64,000 nt of DNA from Cupriavidus plantarum (GTDB lineage: Bacteria > Pseudomonadota > Gammaproteobacteria > Burkholderiales > Burkholderiaceae). Within the stretch, counting starts at the first letter, position 1, and every line of letters starts with the position of its first letter. The notes beneath the pieces were generated by a model. The model worked only from the letters and a program-made list of their open reading frames with translations, was not told the origin of the DNA and ran no database searches. The position numbers and the translations under genes were made by a program. The DNA lies in assembly GCF_905397285.1 (NCBI RefSeq), contig NZ_CAJPUX010000007.1:1-64000 (forward strand), read 5' to 3'. This document shows, piece after piece, positions 43,270 through 52,231 of the stretch.

Positions 43270-44502
43270 GTGAGCCGTCGTCGCGTCGTCGTCACTGGGC
43301 TTGGCCTTGTGTCTCCGGTTGGAAACACGGTCGCCGAAGGCTGGGCCAATCTGGTTGCCGGCAAGTCCGGCATCGCCACCATTACCAAATTCGATCCGAC
43401 TCCTTTCGCCTGTCATTTTGCCGGTGAAGTGAAGGGTTTCAACGCCGAGGATTACATCCCCGCGAAGGAAGCCCGGAACATGGATACGTTCATCCATTAC
43501 GGCATTGCGGCGGGTAGCCAGGCGCTGCGCGACAGCGGCCTGGAGGTAACGGAAGCCAACGCCGAGCGTATCGGCGTGCTGGTCGGCTCCGGCATCGGCG
43601 GCCTGCCGATGATCGAAGACACGCAGATGGTGCTGGCCAATCGCGGCCCGCGCCGTATCTCGCCGTTCTTCGTGCCGGGCTCGATCATCAACATGATCTC
43701 GGGTCACCTGTCGATCATCCACGGCGTGAAGGGCCCGAACATCGCGGCCGTCACGGCGTGCACGACCGGCCTGCACAGCATTGGCCTGGCCGCGCGCCTG
43801 ATCCAGTATGGCGACGCGGACGCGATGCTCGCGGGCGGTGCCGAATCGACGGTTTCCCCGCTGGGTATCGGCGGCTTCGCCGCGGCCCGCGCGCTGTCGA
43901 CGCGTAACGACGATCCGGCGGGCGCCTCGCGTCCGTGGGACAAGGATCGCGACGGCTTCGTGCTGGGCGAGGGTGCCGGCGTGCTGATGCTCGAGGAGTA
44001 CGAGCATGCGAAGGCGCGCGGCGCGCGCATCTATGCGGAGCTGACCGGCTTCGGCATGAGCGGCGATGCATTCCACATGACCGCGCCGAACACGGACGGT
44101 CCGCGCCGCTGCATGGTCAACGCGCTGAAGGATGCCGGCGTCAATCCGGACGAGGTGCATTACCTGAACGCGCATGGCACGTCCACGCCGCTGGGCGACA
44201 AGAACGAGTCCGATGCGATCAAGCTCGCGTTCGGCGATGCCGCCTACAAGCTGGCCGTGAACTCGACCAAGTCGATGACCGGCCACCTGCTGGGCGGTGC
44301 CGGCGGTCTCGAGTCGGTCTTCACGGTGCTGGCGATCCACAACCAGGTATCGCCGCCGACCATCAACCTGGTCAATCAGGATCCGGAGTGCGATCTCGAC
44401 TACGTGCCGAACACGGCCCGTGAGATGAAGATCGACGTGGCCGTGAAGAACAACTTCGGTTTTGGCGGCACCAACGGCACGCTTGTCTTCAAGCGCGTCT
44501 GA
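43270..44502 (+). CDS. fabF: Beta-ketoacyl-ACP synthase II
   Basis: FabF elongates acyl-ACP. The 410-residue enzyme has the active Cys164 in TACTTG and the two histidines in NAHGTSTPLGD and KSMTGHLLGGAGG. It starts with GTG (43270), supported by AGGAAAAG upstream and by the typical beginning RRRVVVTGLG. It closes the fab cluster. Confidence 0.98.
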   Translation: MSRRRVVVTGLGLVSPVGNTVAEGWANLVAGKSGIATITKFDPTPFACHFAGEVKGFNAEDYIPAKEARNMDTFIHYGIAAGSQALRDSGLEVTEANAERIGVLVGSGIGGLPMIEDTQMVLANRGPRRISPFFVPGSIINMISGHLSIIHGVKGPNIAAVTACTTGLHSIGLAARLIQYGDADAMLAGGAESTVSPLGIGGFAAARALSTRNDDPAGASRPWDKDRDGFVLGEGAGVLMLEEYEHAKARGARIYAELTGFGMSGDAFHMTAPNTDGPRRCMVNALKDAGVNPDEVHYLNAHGTSTPLGDKNESDAIKLAFGDAAYKLAVNSTKSMTGHLLGGAGGLESVFTVLAIHNQVSPPTINLVNQDPECDLDYVPNTAREMKIDVAVKNNFGFGGTNGTLVFKRV

Positions 44503-44524
44503 CACCGCGCCTGTCCGCACGCCG

Positions 44525-44543
44525 GCGCCCCCGTACGGGGCGC
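44525..44543 (+). other. GC-rich hairpin after fabF
   Basis: A perfect 7-bp stem GCGCCCC/GGGGCGC with loop CGTAC lies 22 bp after fabF. There is no T run, so termination is uncertain. Confidence 0.4.
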
Positions 44544-44588
44544 GCCGCGTGCAACCCTTTCCCCGCGCGACGCGCGCATCACGTCCAA

Positions 44589-44617
44589 GGAACGTTTCTT
44601 GCGCAGTGATGGTCACA
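44589..44617 (+). promoter_or_regulatory. Candidate sigma-E promoter upstream of rpoE
   Basis: GGAACGT (44589-44595), a 16-bp spacer and GTCACA (44612-44617) match the sigma-E consensus GGAACTT-N16-GTCnnA with one change in the -35. It lies 100 bp before rpoE, where autoregulated promoters are known for this sigma factor. Confidence 0.5.
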
Positions 44618-44716
44618 AGATGCGCTGCGCAACACACGGCAGTTTCGCGAACGTAGGTAAAATACAACGCTTGTCGTGACGACGAAACCAAGAGATACAC
44701 TGCAGGTGAACCATTC

Positions 44717-45316
44717 GTGAGCGAACGCGAAGCCGATCAGCTTCTTGTTGAACGCGTCCAGCAGGGCGACAAACGGGCATTTGAATTGCTGGTGGCCAAG
44801 TACCACCGCAAGATCATTCGCCTGATTTCGCGCCTCGTCAGGGACCCCGCCGAAGTGGAGGATGTGGCGCAGGATGCCTTTATCAAGGCATATCGCGCCT
44901 TGCCCCAATTCCGGGGCGAATCCGCTTTCTACACGTGGCTGTACCGGATTGCGGTCAATACTGCCAAGAACTACCTGGCGACCCAGGGCCGACGTCCGGA
45001 GGCCTCCAGCGATATTGACGCCGAAGAGGCTGAAACTTTTGCGGACGGTGAACAACTAAGGGATATCAATACGCCGGAGTCGATGCTCCATACGCGCCAG
45101 GTGGCCGAGACGGTCAACCGCGCCATGGAAGCGTTGCCGGAGGAATTGCGTACCGCCATCACCCTGCGGGAGATCGAGGGCCTCAGCTACGAGGAGATCT
45201 CCGAGGCGATGGGGTGCCCGATCGGCACGGTGCGCTCGCGGATCTTCCGCGCGCGGGAAGCCATTGCCGAGAAGTTGCGGCCCCTGCTGGGAACGGCAGA
45301 GGGCAAGCGATGGTAA
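44717..45316 (+). CDS. rpoE: RNA polymerase sigma factor RpoE (AlgU-like)
   Basis: This 199-residue ECF sigma factor responds to envelope stress. Region 2 is DPAEVEDVAQDAFIKAYRAL and region 4 is LREIEGLSYEEISEAMGCPIGTVRSRIFRARE. It begins at GTG 44717 (SEREADQLLVERVQ, as in orthologues). The genes for its anti-sigma factor, the RseB sensor and a DegP-like protease follow, forming the complete regulatory cassette. Confidence 0.97.
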   Translation: MSEREADQLLVERVQQGDKRAFELLVAKYHRKIIRLISRLVRDPAEVEDVAQDAFIKAYRALPQFRGESAFYTWLYRIAVNTAKNYLATQGRRPEASSDIDAEEAETFADGEQLRDINTPESMLHTRQVAETVNRAMEALPEELRTAITLREIEGLSYEEISEAMGCPIGTVRSRIFRAREAIAEKLRPLLGTAEGKRW

Positions 45317-45420
45317 GAAGAATGTCGTGCAGCCAGCGTTGCAGCCTATTCCTGCATCGATAAACGACAAGCAGTAGTACGGGATTTATCGGTGTTCAAT
45401 GGAATTTCTTGGGGTTGGAA

Positions 45421-46077
45421 ATGGGTCAGGCTCATAAGCAGTCGGTTCATGCAGTACAGGTAATGGAAGCATCGGAGCAAATCTCCGTGTTGATGGACGG
45501 CGAGCTGGCGCCGAACGAAGTCGATGCAGTGCTGGCGCTCGCCAAGGGCGACACCGGGATGGCCGACTGGTCCACCTATCAGCTGATTGGCGATGCCCTG
45601 CGGTCCGAGGAACTCACGCATGCCGGTTCGACCGATGCGTTCCTCGCGCGGTTTTCCGCAACGCTGGACGCCGAGCCGCACGTGCTGGTTCCCGCGGTGG
45701 CCGCGGCAAGCCGCCAGCGCATGCTCGTGCGCCCGTCGTGGGTGCGCCGCGTGATGCCCGGTACGGCGATCGCCGCCGCCGTGGCCGCGGTGAGCTGGGT
45801 TGTCGTGCCGCAGATGCGCGGTCCCGCCGATCTGGGCGCGCCCGATGCCGTGGTGGCCCGCGCGGAACAGCCGGCTGTGCAATCCGTCGCCGCCAAGCCC
45901 GCAGCGGGCGGTGCGCTCGTCACGGTCGCTGCCGAAAGCTCGCAGATGATCCGCGATCCGCGCCTCGACGAATACCTGCGCGCCCACCGTACGTCGGTGG
46001 CGACCGATGCCGTCGTGCCCACCATGCGCACGGTGGCTAACGGCGCCAATTTCACCCAGGATAATTCGCAGGAATAA
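45421..46077 (+). CDS. rseA: Anti-sigma-E factor RseA
   Basis: The 218-residue inner-membrane protein has the RseA N-terminal domain (QISVLMDGELAPNE...) that holds sigma-E, one membrane helix (about residues 110-127) and a periplasmic part that should bind RseB. The ATG at 45421 is chosen over an upstream TTG (45409). Its TAA overlaps the rseB ATG by one base. Confidence 0.93.
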   Translation: MGQAHKQSVHAVQVMEASEQISVLMDGELAPNEVDAVLALAKGDTGMADWSTYQLIGDALRSEELTHAGSTDAFLARFSATLDAEPHVLVPAVAAASRQRMLVRPSWVRRVMPGTAIAAAVAAVSWVVVPQMRGPADLGAPDAVVARAEQPAVQSVAAKPAAGGALVTVAAESSQMIRDPRLDEYLRAHRTSVATDAVVPTMRTVANGANFTQDNSQE

Positions 46078-47171
46078 TGCCGGACATGCATAAAGGACAC
46101 ACGCCTGCCAACGTAGCGGGCGGATACGGAATGAAGGGCCTGCGCAGGTCCTTTTTTCTGGCCTTGTGTCTGACCGCTGCCGCAGCGACTGCGCAGCCGT
46201 CGGACAGCACGCTGAACCGCCGCGACGCTACCGCGTGGCTCAACAAGATCCACCGCGCGGCGCAGCGCGAGAACTACGCTGGCACGCTGATCTATCAGCG
46301 CGGCAGCGTCATGCACGCCTCGCGCATCCAGCACTACAGCGATCTCGTGCACAACGAGTACGAACGTCTCGAGACGCTCGACGGCAAGCCGCGTGAAGTG
46401 CTGCGGCAGAACGACGTCGTGCACAGCCTGATCCCCGAAGCGAAGCTCGTCGTCGTGGAGAAGCAGGAAGCGAAGGATCGCTTCCCGGCACTGCTCGCGA
46501 CGAACAAGACCGACGTGCTCGATCTGTACGACATGCGCAAGCTGCCGGCGGAGCGCGTGGCGGGCGTCGAGTGCGAGGTGTTCGCGCTCGAACCGCATGA
46601 CAGCGCCCGGTATGCCGTGCGCCTGTGGGCGGACAAGAACTCGGGACTGCTGATGCGCGCGCAGACGTTAGGCGAGCACGGCAAGGTCCTCGAGCAGGTC
46701 GCGTTCTCGCAGGTCGATATCGGCGTGCCCTCGGAGAAGCAGCGTATTCTCACGGCGATCAAGAACGCCAGTTCCTGGAATCACTACGAGGTCAATTACC
46801 AGCCGGCCAATCTGGCCGACGAGGGGTGGACCATCAATACGCCCATCAAGGGCTTCCAGAAGATTCGTGAAGTGCGCCGCCCGCTCGGCGAGCTCCGCGC
46901 GCCCGCGCAGGACAGCAAGGACGCCAAGGACAAGGTGTTCGAGGTGCTGCAGGTCGTCTACAGCGACGGCCTCACCGGTCTGTCGATCTTCATCGAGCCC
47001 GTGTCGGAGCAACGCACGCGGCGCGAAGGCGTGGCATCGCTCGGCGCGACCCAGGTAGTCGTGCGCCGTGTATCCGATTACTGGATCACTGTCGTCGGCG
47101 AGGTGCCGGCCGCCACGGTCAAGCAATTCGCGAACGCCGTCGAATATCGTCCGCCCAAGACGGTACACTGA
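46077..47171 (+). CDS. rseB: Sigma-E regulatory protein RseB/MucB
   Basis: The 364-residue periplasmic protein binds RseA and senses mislocalised lipoprotein-like or LPS signals. It has a signal peptide ending near TAAAATAQ, the N-terminal lipoprotein-carrier-like domain (NYAGTLIYQRG) and the C-terminal RseB domain (GLTGLSIFIEPV). The start shares one base with the rseA stop. An internal ATG (MKGLRRSF, 19th codon) directly before the signal peptide is a possible true start. Confidence 0.94.
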   Translation: MPDMHKGHTPANVAGGYGMKGLRRSFFLALCLTAAAATAQPSDSTLNRRDATAWLNKIHRAAQRENYAGTLIYQRGSVMHASRIQHYSDLVHNEYERLETLDGKPREVLRQNDVVHSLIPEAKLVVVEKQEAKDRFPALLATNKTDVLDLYDMRKLPAERVAGVECEVFALEPHDSARYAVRLWADKNSGLLMRAQTLGEHGKVLEQVAFSQVDIGVPSEKQRILTAIKNASSWNHYEVNYQPANLADEGWTINTPIKGFQKIREVRRPLGELRAPAQDSKDAKDKVFEVLQVVYSDGLTGLSIFIEPVSEQRTRREGVASLGATQVVVRRVSDYWITVVGEVPAATVKQFANAVEYRPPKTVH

Positions 47172-47179
47172 ACCCGTTT

Positions 47180-47204
47180 GAGACGTTCCATTGCGGAGCG
47201 TCTC
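47180..47204 (+). other. Strong hairpin between rseB and mucD
   Basis: A 10-bp stem (47180-47189 with 47195-47204, one G-U pair) with loop ATTGC lies 8 bp after the rseB stop, followed by a second small GGGG/CCCC dyad. No T run follows, so RNA processing or stabilisation is more likely than termination. Confidence 0.45.
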
Positions 47205-47266
47205 CGGGGATCCCCCGCACGTCTTTTCACCGCATTCCTTTCTCGCTGCAATTCCGGGAGCCGTCG

Positions 47267-48772
47267 ATGATGATGAAATCTCCATCCGTGGTGCGAACCA
47301 TGGTCATGGTGGCCATGCTCGTGCTGGGTCCGGGCGTTTCCATGTCCGGCCACGCCCAGGCTGCGGCATCGAACTACAACTTGCCGGACTTCACCGATCT
47401 GGTGGAGAAGGCGAGCCCCGCCGTCGTGAACATCCGCACCACCGAGCGCGTCCGCGCGCGCGGCAACGGTACGCCCGACGATGACGAGATGGCCGAGTTC
47501 TTCCGCCGCTTCTTCGGTGTGCCCATGCCCGGCCAGCCGACGCCGCCGGGCGGTGGCAACACGCCGCGCCGCGGTCAGCCGCCGCAGGGTGAAGAGCAGA
47601 GTCGTGGCGTGGGGTCGGGCTTCATCATCAGCCAGGACGGTTACGTGATGACCAACGCCCACGTGGTGGCCGATGCCGAGACCATCTACGTGACGCTGCC
47701 GGACAAGCGCGAGTTCAAGGCCAAGCTGATCGGCTCCGACAAGCGGACCGACGTGGCGCTGATCAAGCTGGAAGCCACCGGCCTGCCGCGCCTGACGCTC
47801 GGCGACTCGGACAAGATCCGGCCGGGCGAGTGGGTACTGGCTATCGGTTCGCCGTTCGGGCTCGACAACAGCGTGACCGCGGGCATCGTCTCGGCCAAGG
47901 GCCGCGATACCGGCGACTACCTGCCGTTCATCCAGACCGACGTGGCGGTGAACCCCGGTAATTCCGGCGGTCCGCTGATCAACCTGCGCGGTGAGGTCAT
48001 TGGCATCAACTCCCAGATCTACAGCCGCAGCGGCGGCTATATGGGCATCTCGTTCGCGATTCCGATCGACGAGGCGATGCGCGTGGTGGAGCAACTGAAG
48101 ACGTCCGGCAAGGTGACGCGTGGGCGGATCGCGGTGGCGATCGGCGACGTGACGAAGGAAGTGGCCGACTCGCTGGGCCTGGGCCGCGCGCGCGGCGCGC
48201 TGGTCGGCAGCGTGGAGCCCGGTGGCCCCGCGGAAAAGGCGGGCATCGAGGCCGGCGACATCATCCTGAAGTTCAACGGCCGCGATATCGAGAAGGCGTC
48301 GGATCTGCCGCGCATGGTCGGCGACACGAAGCCCGGCACGCGTGTACCGCTGCAATTCTGGCGCAAGGGCCAGACGCGCGACGTGACGATCACCGTGGCC
48401 GAGCTCGAGCCGGATAGCGCGAAGACCGCGCGCTCGAAGGGCGGCGACAAGCGGGGCGGCGATGATGGCGCCACGCCGGCGCCGAAGCCGAACGCGCTGG
48501 GTCTGGTCGTGAACGACATCCCGGAGGCGCGCCTCAAGGAGATGAAGGTCAAGTCGGGCGTGGAAGTCGAGACGGCCGATGGTCCGGCGCTGCGTGCCGG
48601 CATCCGTCCGGGCGACGTCATCCTGCGCCTGGGCGATACCGACGTGACCGGCGCGCGCCAGTTCAACGACATGGTCAAGTCGCTAGACAAGAGCCGCATC
48701 GTGGCGATCTTCGTGCGCCGCGGCGACGCGACGCAGGTACTGACGCTACGCCCGAACGGGCAGGCTCGCTAA
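47267..48772 (+). CDS. mucD: DegP/MucD-like periplasmic serine protease
   Basis: The 501-residue HtrA protease has a signal peptide (cut near GHAQA), the catalytic triad His132 (TNAHVV), Asp162 (RTDVAL) and Ser233 (GNSGGP), and two PDZ domains (about 285-380 and 410-495). It degrades misfolded envelope proteins. The place after rseB is that of mucD in Pseudomonas and is conserved in beta-proteobacteria. Confidence 0.96.
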   Translation: MMMKSPSVVRTMVMVAMLVLGPGVSMSGHAQAAASNYNLPDFTDLVEKASPAVVNIRTTERVRARGNGTPDDDEMAEFFRRFFGVPMPGQPTPPGGGNTPRRGQPPQGEEQSRGVGSGFIISQDGYVMTNAHVVADAETIYVTLPDKREFKAKLIGSDKRTDVALIKLEATGLPRLTLGDSDKIRPGEWVLAIGSPFGLDNSVTAGIVSAKGRDTGDYLPFIQTDVAVNPGNSGGPLINLRGEVIGINSQIYSRSGGYMGISFAIPIDEAMRVVEQLKTSGKVTRGRIAVAIGDVTKEVADSLGLGRARGALVGSVEPGGPAEKAGIEAGDIILKFNGRDIEKASDLPRMVGDTKPGTRVPLQFWRKGQTRDVTITVAELEPDSAKTARSKGGDKRGGDDGATPAPKPNALGLVVNDIPEARLKEMKVKSGVEVETADGPALRAGIRPGDVILRLGDTDVTGARQFNDMVKSLDKSRIVAIFVRRGDATQVLTLRPNGQAR

Positions 48773-48777
48773 GCCGC

Positions 48778-48808
48778 AAACGTCGCGCTCCCGGGCGCGA
48801 CGTTTTTC
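48778..48808 (+). terminator. Terminator after mucD
   Basis: The stem AAACGTCGCG/CGCGACGTTT with an 8-nt loop is followed by TTCTTT. It ends the sigma-E cassette 5 bp after the mucD stop. Confidence 0.9.
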
Positions 48809-49072
48809 TTTGGGGCCGGATGGTGCGGGAGTGTTGCGCGCGCCACCCGGGTGCCGGGGCGCGACACCATTTGATGTCACGGAACCCTTTGAAAATCCGG
48901 TAAAATCCCGGTTTGGCCCGCGAGAACCGCGCCGCCAACCCGCGCGATACCGGCCCGGGGCAATCCCGCTCGACATCCGGGCCTAATCCAGGCCTAACAC
49001 TCAGGCATAACACCGAGGCATAACACCGCCTCGGCCGGCCGCGAGGTCACGCCACGCTTCCCTGAACTTTTG
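48809..49072. other. Intergenic region upstream of lepA
   Basis: No gene fits in the rest of the 300-base mucD-lepA gap. It holds a GC-rich half, a patch TTTGAAAATCCGGTAAAATCCCGG near 48888-48911 that may contain a -10 element, and the 13-bp tandem repeat at 48977-49028. Confidence 0.5.
48977..49028 (+). repeat. 13-bp tandem repeat in front of lepA
   Basis: Two perfect copies of AGGCATAACACCG (49003-49015, 49016-49028) are preceded by two diverged copies (48977-48989 and 48990-49002). The last copy ends 44 bp before the lepA start, inside its probable leader. Confidence 0.85.
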
Positions 49073-50866
49073 ATGGACCATATCCGTAATTTCTCGATCA
49101 TTGCCCACATCGACCATGGGAAATCTACCCTGGCCGACCGGATCATTCAGCTTTGCGGGGGGCTTTCCGATCGCGAGATGGAAGCGCAGGTGCTCGACTC
49201 GATGGACATCGAGAAGGAGCGCGGCATCACGATCAAGGCGCAGACCGCCGCCCTGACCTACAAGGCGCGCAACGGCGAGGTGTACAACCTGAACCTCATC
49301 GACACGCCGGGGCACGTCGACTTCAGCTACGAAGTCAGCCGCTCGCTGTCCGCCTGCGAAGGCGCGCTGCTCGTCGTCGATGCGTCGCAGGGTGTGGAAG
49401 CCCAGACCGTTGCCAACTGCTACACCGCGATCGAACTCGGCGTGGAAGTGGTGCCCGTGCTCAACAAGATCGATCTGCCGCAGGCCGATCCCGCGAACGC
49501 GATCCAGGAGATCGAGGACGTGATCGGGATCGACGCGCAGGATGCGACGCCTTGCTCGGCCAAGACGGGGCAGGGCGTGGAAGATGTCATCGAGGCGCTG
49601 ATCGCCAAGGTGCCGCCGCCCGAGGGCGATCCCACCGCGCCGCTGCAGGCATTGATCATCGACTCGTGGTTCGACAACTACGTGGGCGTGGTGATGCTCG
49701 TGCGCGTGGTCAACGGCACGCTGCGCACCAAGGACAAGGTCCTGCTGATGGCGACGGGCGCGCAGCATCTGGTCGAACAGGTCGGCGTGTTCTCGCCGAA
49801 GTCGATCCAGCGCGACTCGCTGTCGGCGGGCCAGGTCGGATTCGTCATCGCCGGCATCAAGGAACTGAAGTCCGCGAAGGTGGGCGACACGATTACCACC
49901 ACCACGCGCAAGGCCGAAGCGCCGCTGCCGGGTTTCAAGGAGGTGAAGCCGCAGGTGTTCGCGGGCCTCTATCCGGTGGAATCGAACCAGTACGAAGCCC
50001 TGCGCGAGTCGCTCGAGAAACTGCGCCTCAACGACGCCTCGCTGCAGTTCGAGCCGGAAGTCTCGCAGGCGCTAGGCTTCGGTTTCCGCTGCGGCTTCCT
50101 GGGCCTGCTGCACATGGAGATCGTGCAGGAACGCCTCGAGCGCGAGTTCGACATGGACCTGATCACGACGGCGCCGACCGTGGTCTATCAGGTGCAACTG
50201 CGCGACGGCTCGATGGTGACCGTCGAGAACCCGGCCAAGATGCCCGATCCGAGCAAGATCGAGGCAATTCTCGAGCCGATCGTCACCGTCAATCTGTACA
50301 TGCCGCAGGACTACGTGGGTTCCGTGATCACGCTGTGCACGCAGAAGCGCGGCACGCAGATCAACATGAGCTACCACGGCAAGCAGGTGCAGCTCACGTA
50401 CGAAATCCCCATGGCCGAAATCGTGCTCGACTTCTTCGATCGGCTGAAGTCGGTGTCGCGCGGTTATGCGTCGATGGACTACGAGTTCAAGGAATACCGG
50501 CCGTCGGACGTGGTGAAGGTGGATATCCTGATCAACAGCGACAAGGTCGATGCGCTGTCCGTGATCGTGCACCGTTCGAACTCGCAGTATCGCGGCCGCG
50601 AGGTCGCGGCGAAGATGCGCGAGATCATTCCGCGCCAGATGTACGACGTGGCCATCCAGGCGGCCATCGGCTCGAACATCATCGCGCGCGAGAACGTCAA
50701 GGCGCTGCGCAAGAACGTGCTGGCCAAGTGCTACGGCGGCGATATCTCGCGGAAGAAGAAGCTGTTGGAAAAGCAGAAGGCCGGCAAGAAGCGCATGAAG
50801 CAGGTGGGTACCGTCGAGATTCCGCAGGAGGCGTTCCTCGCGATCCTGCAGGTCGACGACAAGTAA
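49073..50866 (+). CDS. lepA: Elongation factor 4 (LepA)
   Basis: LepA is a ribosome-binding GTPase of translation. The 597-residue protein has G1 AHIDHGKST, G3 DTPGHVDF, G4 NKIDLP and the LepA-specific C-terminal domain (NVLAKCYGGDISRKKKLLEKQK). The ATG at 49073 gives the conserved start (MDHIRNFSIIAHIDHG); a TTG one codon earlier is not needed. lepB follows 35 bp later. Confidence 0.98.
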   Translation: MDHIRNFSIIAHIDHGKSTLADRIIQLCGGLSDREMEAQVLDSMDIEKERGITIKAQTAALTYKARNGEVYNLNLIDTPGHVDFSYEVSRSLSACEGALLVVDASQGVEAQTVANCYTAIELGVEVVPVLNKIDLPQADPANAIQEIEDVIGIDAQDATPCSAKTGQGVEDVIEALIAKVPPPEGDPTAPLQALIIDSWFDNYVGVVMLVRVVNGTLRTKDKVLLMATGAQHLVEQVGVFSPKSIQRDSLSAGQVGFVIAGIKELKSAKVGDTITTTTRKAEAPLPGFKEVKPQVFAGLYPVESNQYEALRESLEKLRLNDASLQFEPEVSQALGFGFRCGFLGLLHMEIVQERLEREFDMDLITTAPTVVYQVQLRDGSMVTVENPAKMPDPSKIEAILEPIVTVNLYMPQDYVGSVITLCTQKRGTQINMSYHGKQVQLTYEIPMAEIVLDFFDRLKSVSRGYASMDYEFKEYRPSDVVKVDILINSDKVDALSVIVHRSNSQYRGREVAAKMREIIPRQMYDVAIQAAIGSNIIARENVKALRKNVLAKCYGGDISRKKKLLEKQKAGKKRMKQVGTVEIPQEAFLAILQVDDK

Positions 50867-50901
50867 GCGTCAAACGCATTTCAAAAAACTAAAACGCCGT
50901 C

Positions 50902-51801
50902 ATGAATTTCGCCTTGATTCTTTTTGTGCTGGTGGTCATTACGGGCATTGCCTGGGTTGCCGACAAGCTCATCTTCGAGCGGCAACGCCGCAGCGTGGCG
51001 CAACTCGCGCTGGCCGAGTTCGACGCGAATCGCGGCAGCCTCGCGACCACGCACGGCAGCACGGAACTCGATACCTCGCGCGCGCGCCTGGCCGAGGAAA
51101 AGATGCGCCAGCCCTGGTGGCTCGAGTATTCGGCGAGCTTCTTCCCCGTGATCCTGGCCGTGTTCGTGCTGCGATCGTTCGTGGTGGAGCCGTTCAAGAT
51201 TCCGTCCGGCTCGATGATCCCGACGCTGCTGATTGGCGATTTCATCCTGGTGAACAAGTACGACTACGGTATTCGCCTGCCCGTGATCAACAAGAAGGTC
51301 ATGAACGTGGGCGAGCCGCAGCGCGGCGACGTGATGGTGTTCCGTTACCCGAAGGACGAGTCGCTCGACTACATCAAGCGCGTGATCGGCGTGCCAGGCG
51401 ACACGGTGCGGTACGAGAACAAGAAACTGACGATCAACGGCAAGCCGGCCGAGTACCAGCCGCTGCCCGACTACCTCGACGAAGAGCGCCTGACGTACTC
51501 GAAGCATTTCACCGAGACGCTGCCCGGCGGTCCGTCGCACGGCATTCTTAACGATGCCGACCGGCCCGCGTTCGTGGCCGGCGCCGACCCGGATTTTCCG
51601 TTCCACGAGAACTGCACTTACAATCAGCAGGGGCTGACGTGCAAGGTGCCGGAGGGTCATTATTTCGTGATGGGTGACAACCGGGACAACAGCCTCGATT
51701 CGCGGTACTGGGGGTTCGTGCCGGACAAAAATGTGGTCGGTAAGGCATTTGTGATCTGGATGAATCTGGGCAACTTCGGGCGTGTGGGGACGTTCAAATA
51801 A
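50902..51801 (+). CDS. lepB: Signal peptidase I
   Basis: LepB removes signal peptides from exported proteins at the inner membrane. The 299-residue protein has two N-terminal membrane helices (about 2-20 and 75-95), the catalytic Ser104 in PSGSMIPTL and Lys159 in DYIKRVIGVPGD, and the C-terminal box MGDNRDNSLDSRYWG. The lepA-lepB order is as in E. coli. Confidence 0.98.
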   Translation: MNFALILFVLVVITGIAWVADKLIFERQRRSVAQLALAEFDANRGSLATTHGSTELDTSRARLAEEKMRQPWWLEYSASFFPVILAVFVLRSFVVEPFKIPSGSMIPTLLIGDFILVNKYDYGIRLPVINKKVMNVGEPQRGDVMVFRYPKDESLDYIKRVIGVPGDTVRYENKKLTINGKPAEYQPLPDYLDEERLTYSKHFTETLPGGPSHGILNDADRPAFVAGADPDFPFHENCTYNQQGLTCKVPEGHYFVMGDNRDNSLDSRYWGFVPDKNVVGKAFVIWMNLGNFGRVGTFK

Positions 51802-51852
51802 CGACAGTTTCTCGCGCCGCGCAAACACTCACATAGAAGAGGGAAGCGCAAC

Positions 51853-52230
51853 ATGGGTCAAAGGGTCAGCAGTTTCGGCAGCATCGGCAGGAATCGTGGT
51901 TTTTCGTTGGGCTCCTTGCTAGTCGTCATCGCCATCCTCATCTGCGTGGTGCTCCCCGCAGTGAAGGCGATACCGAGTGTGCTGGAATACTTTTCAGTAC
52001 GGCGGGCGGTGACGTTTGCCAAGGACCACGCCGCCAACCGCAAGGAAGTGGCGGGTTACTTCGACAAGCAGGCGCAGATCGACCAGATCTCCTCCGTCAG
52101 GGGCGAGGATCTGGACGTGCAGGAAGATGAAGGCGGTCGCGTCCGCGCGATCGATTTTTCGTACCGGACCGAGATTCCCGTCTACGGCGCCGTGAGTCTA
52201 TTGATTACTTATTCGGGAACGCAGCACTGA
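51853..52230 (+). CDS. DUF4845 membrane-anchored protein
   Basis: The 125-residue protein has one N-terminal membrane helix (about 18-38) following GFSLGSLLVV, which looks somewhat like a pilin start, and a small outside domain with VRGEDLDV and YRTEIPVYG, as in the DUF4845 family. It lies between lepB and rnc in many beta- and gamma-proteobacteria. Its function is unknown. It stops one base before rnc. Confidence 0.88.
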   Translation: MGQRVSSFGSIGRNRGFSLGSLLVVIAILICVVLPAVKAIPSVLEYFSVRRAVTFAKDHAANRKEVAGYFDKQAQIDQISSVRGEDLDVQEDEGGRVRAIDFSYRTEIPVYGAVSLLITYSGTQH

Positions 52231-52231
52231 C

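Noticed and set aside
44651..44662. ACGTAGGTAAAA shared between the rpoE upstream region and the rpsU upstream region (15886-15897)
   Set aside because: Chance 12-base matches are expected many times in 64 kb, so the shared string is not evidence for a common operator.
49070..49072. TTG as the start codon of lepA
   Set aside because: The ATG three bases later gives the conserved LepA N-terminus and usual length.
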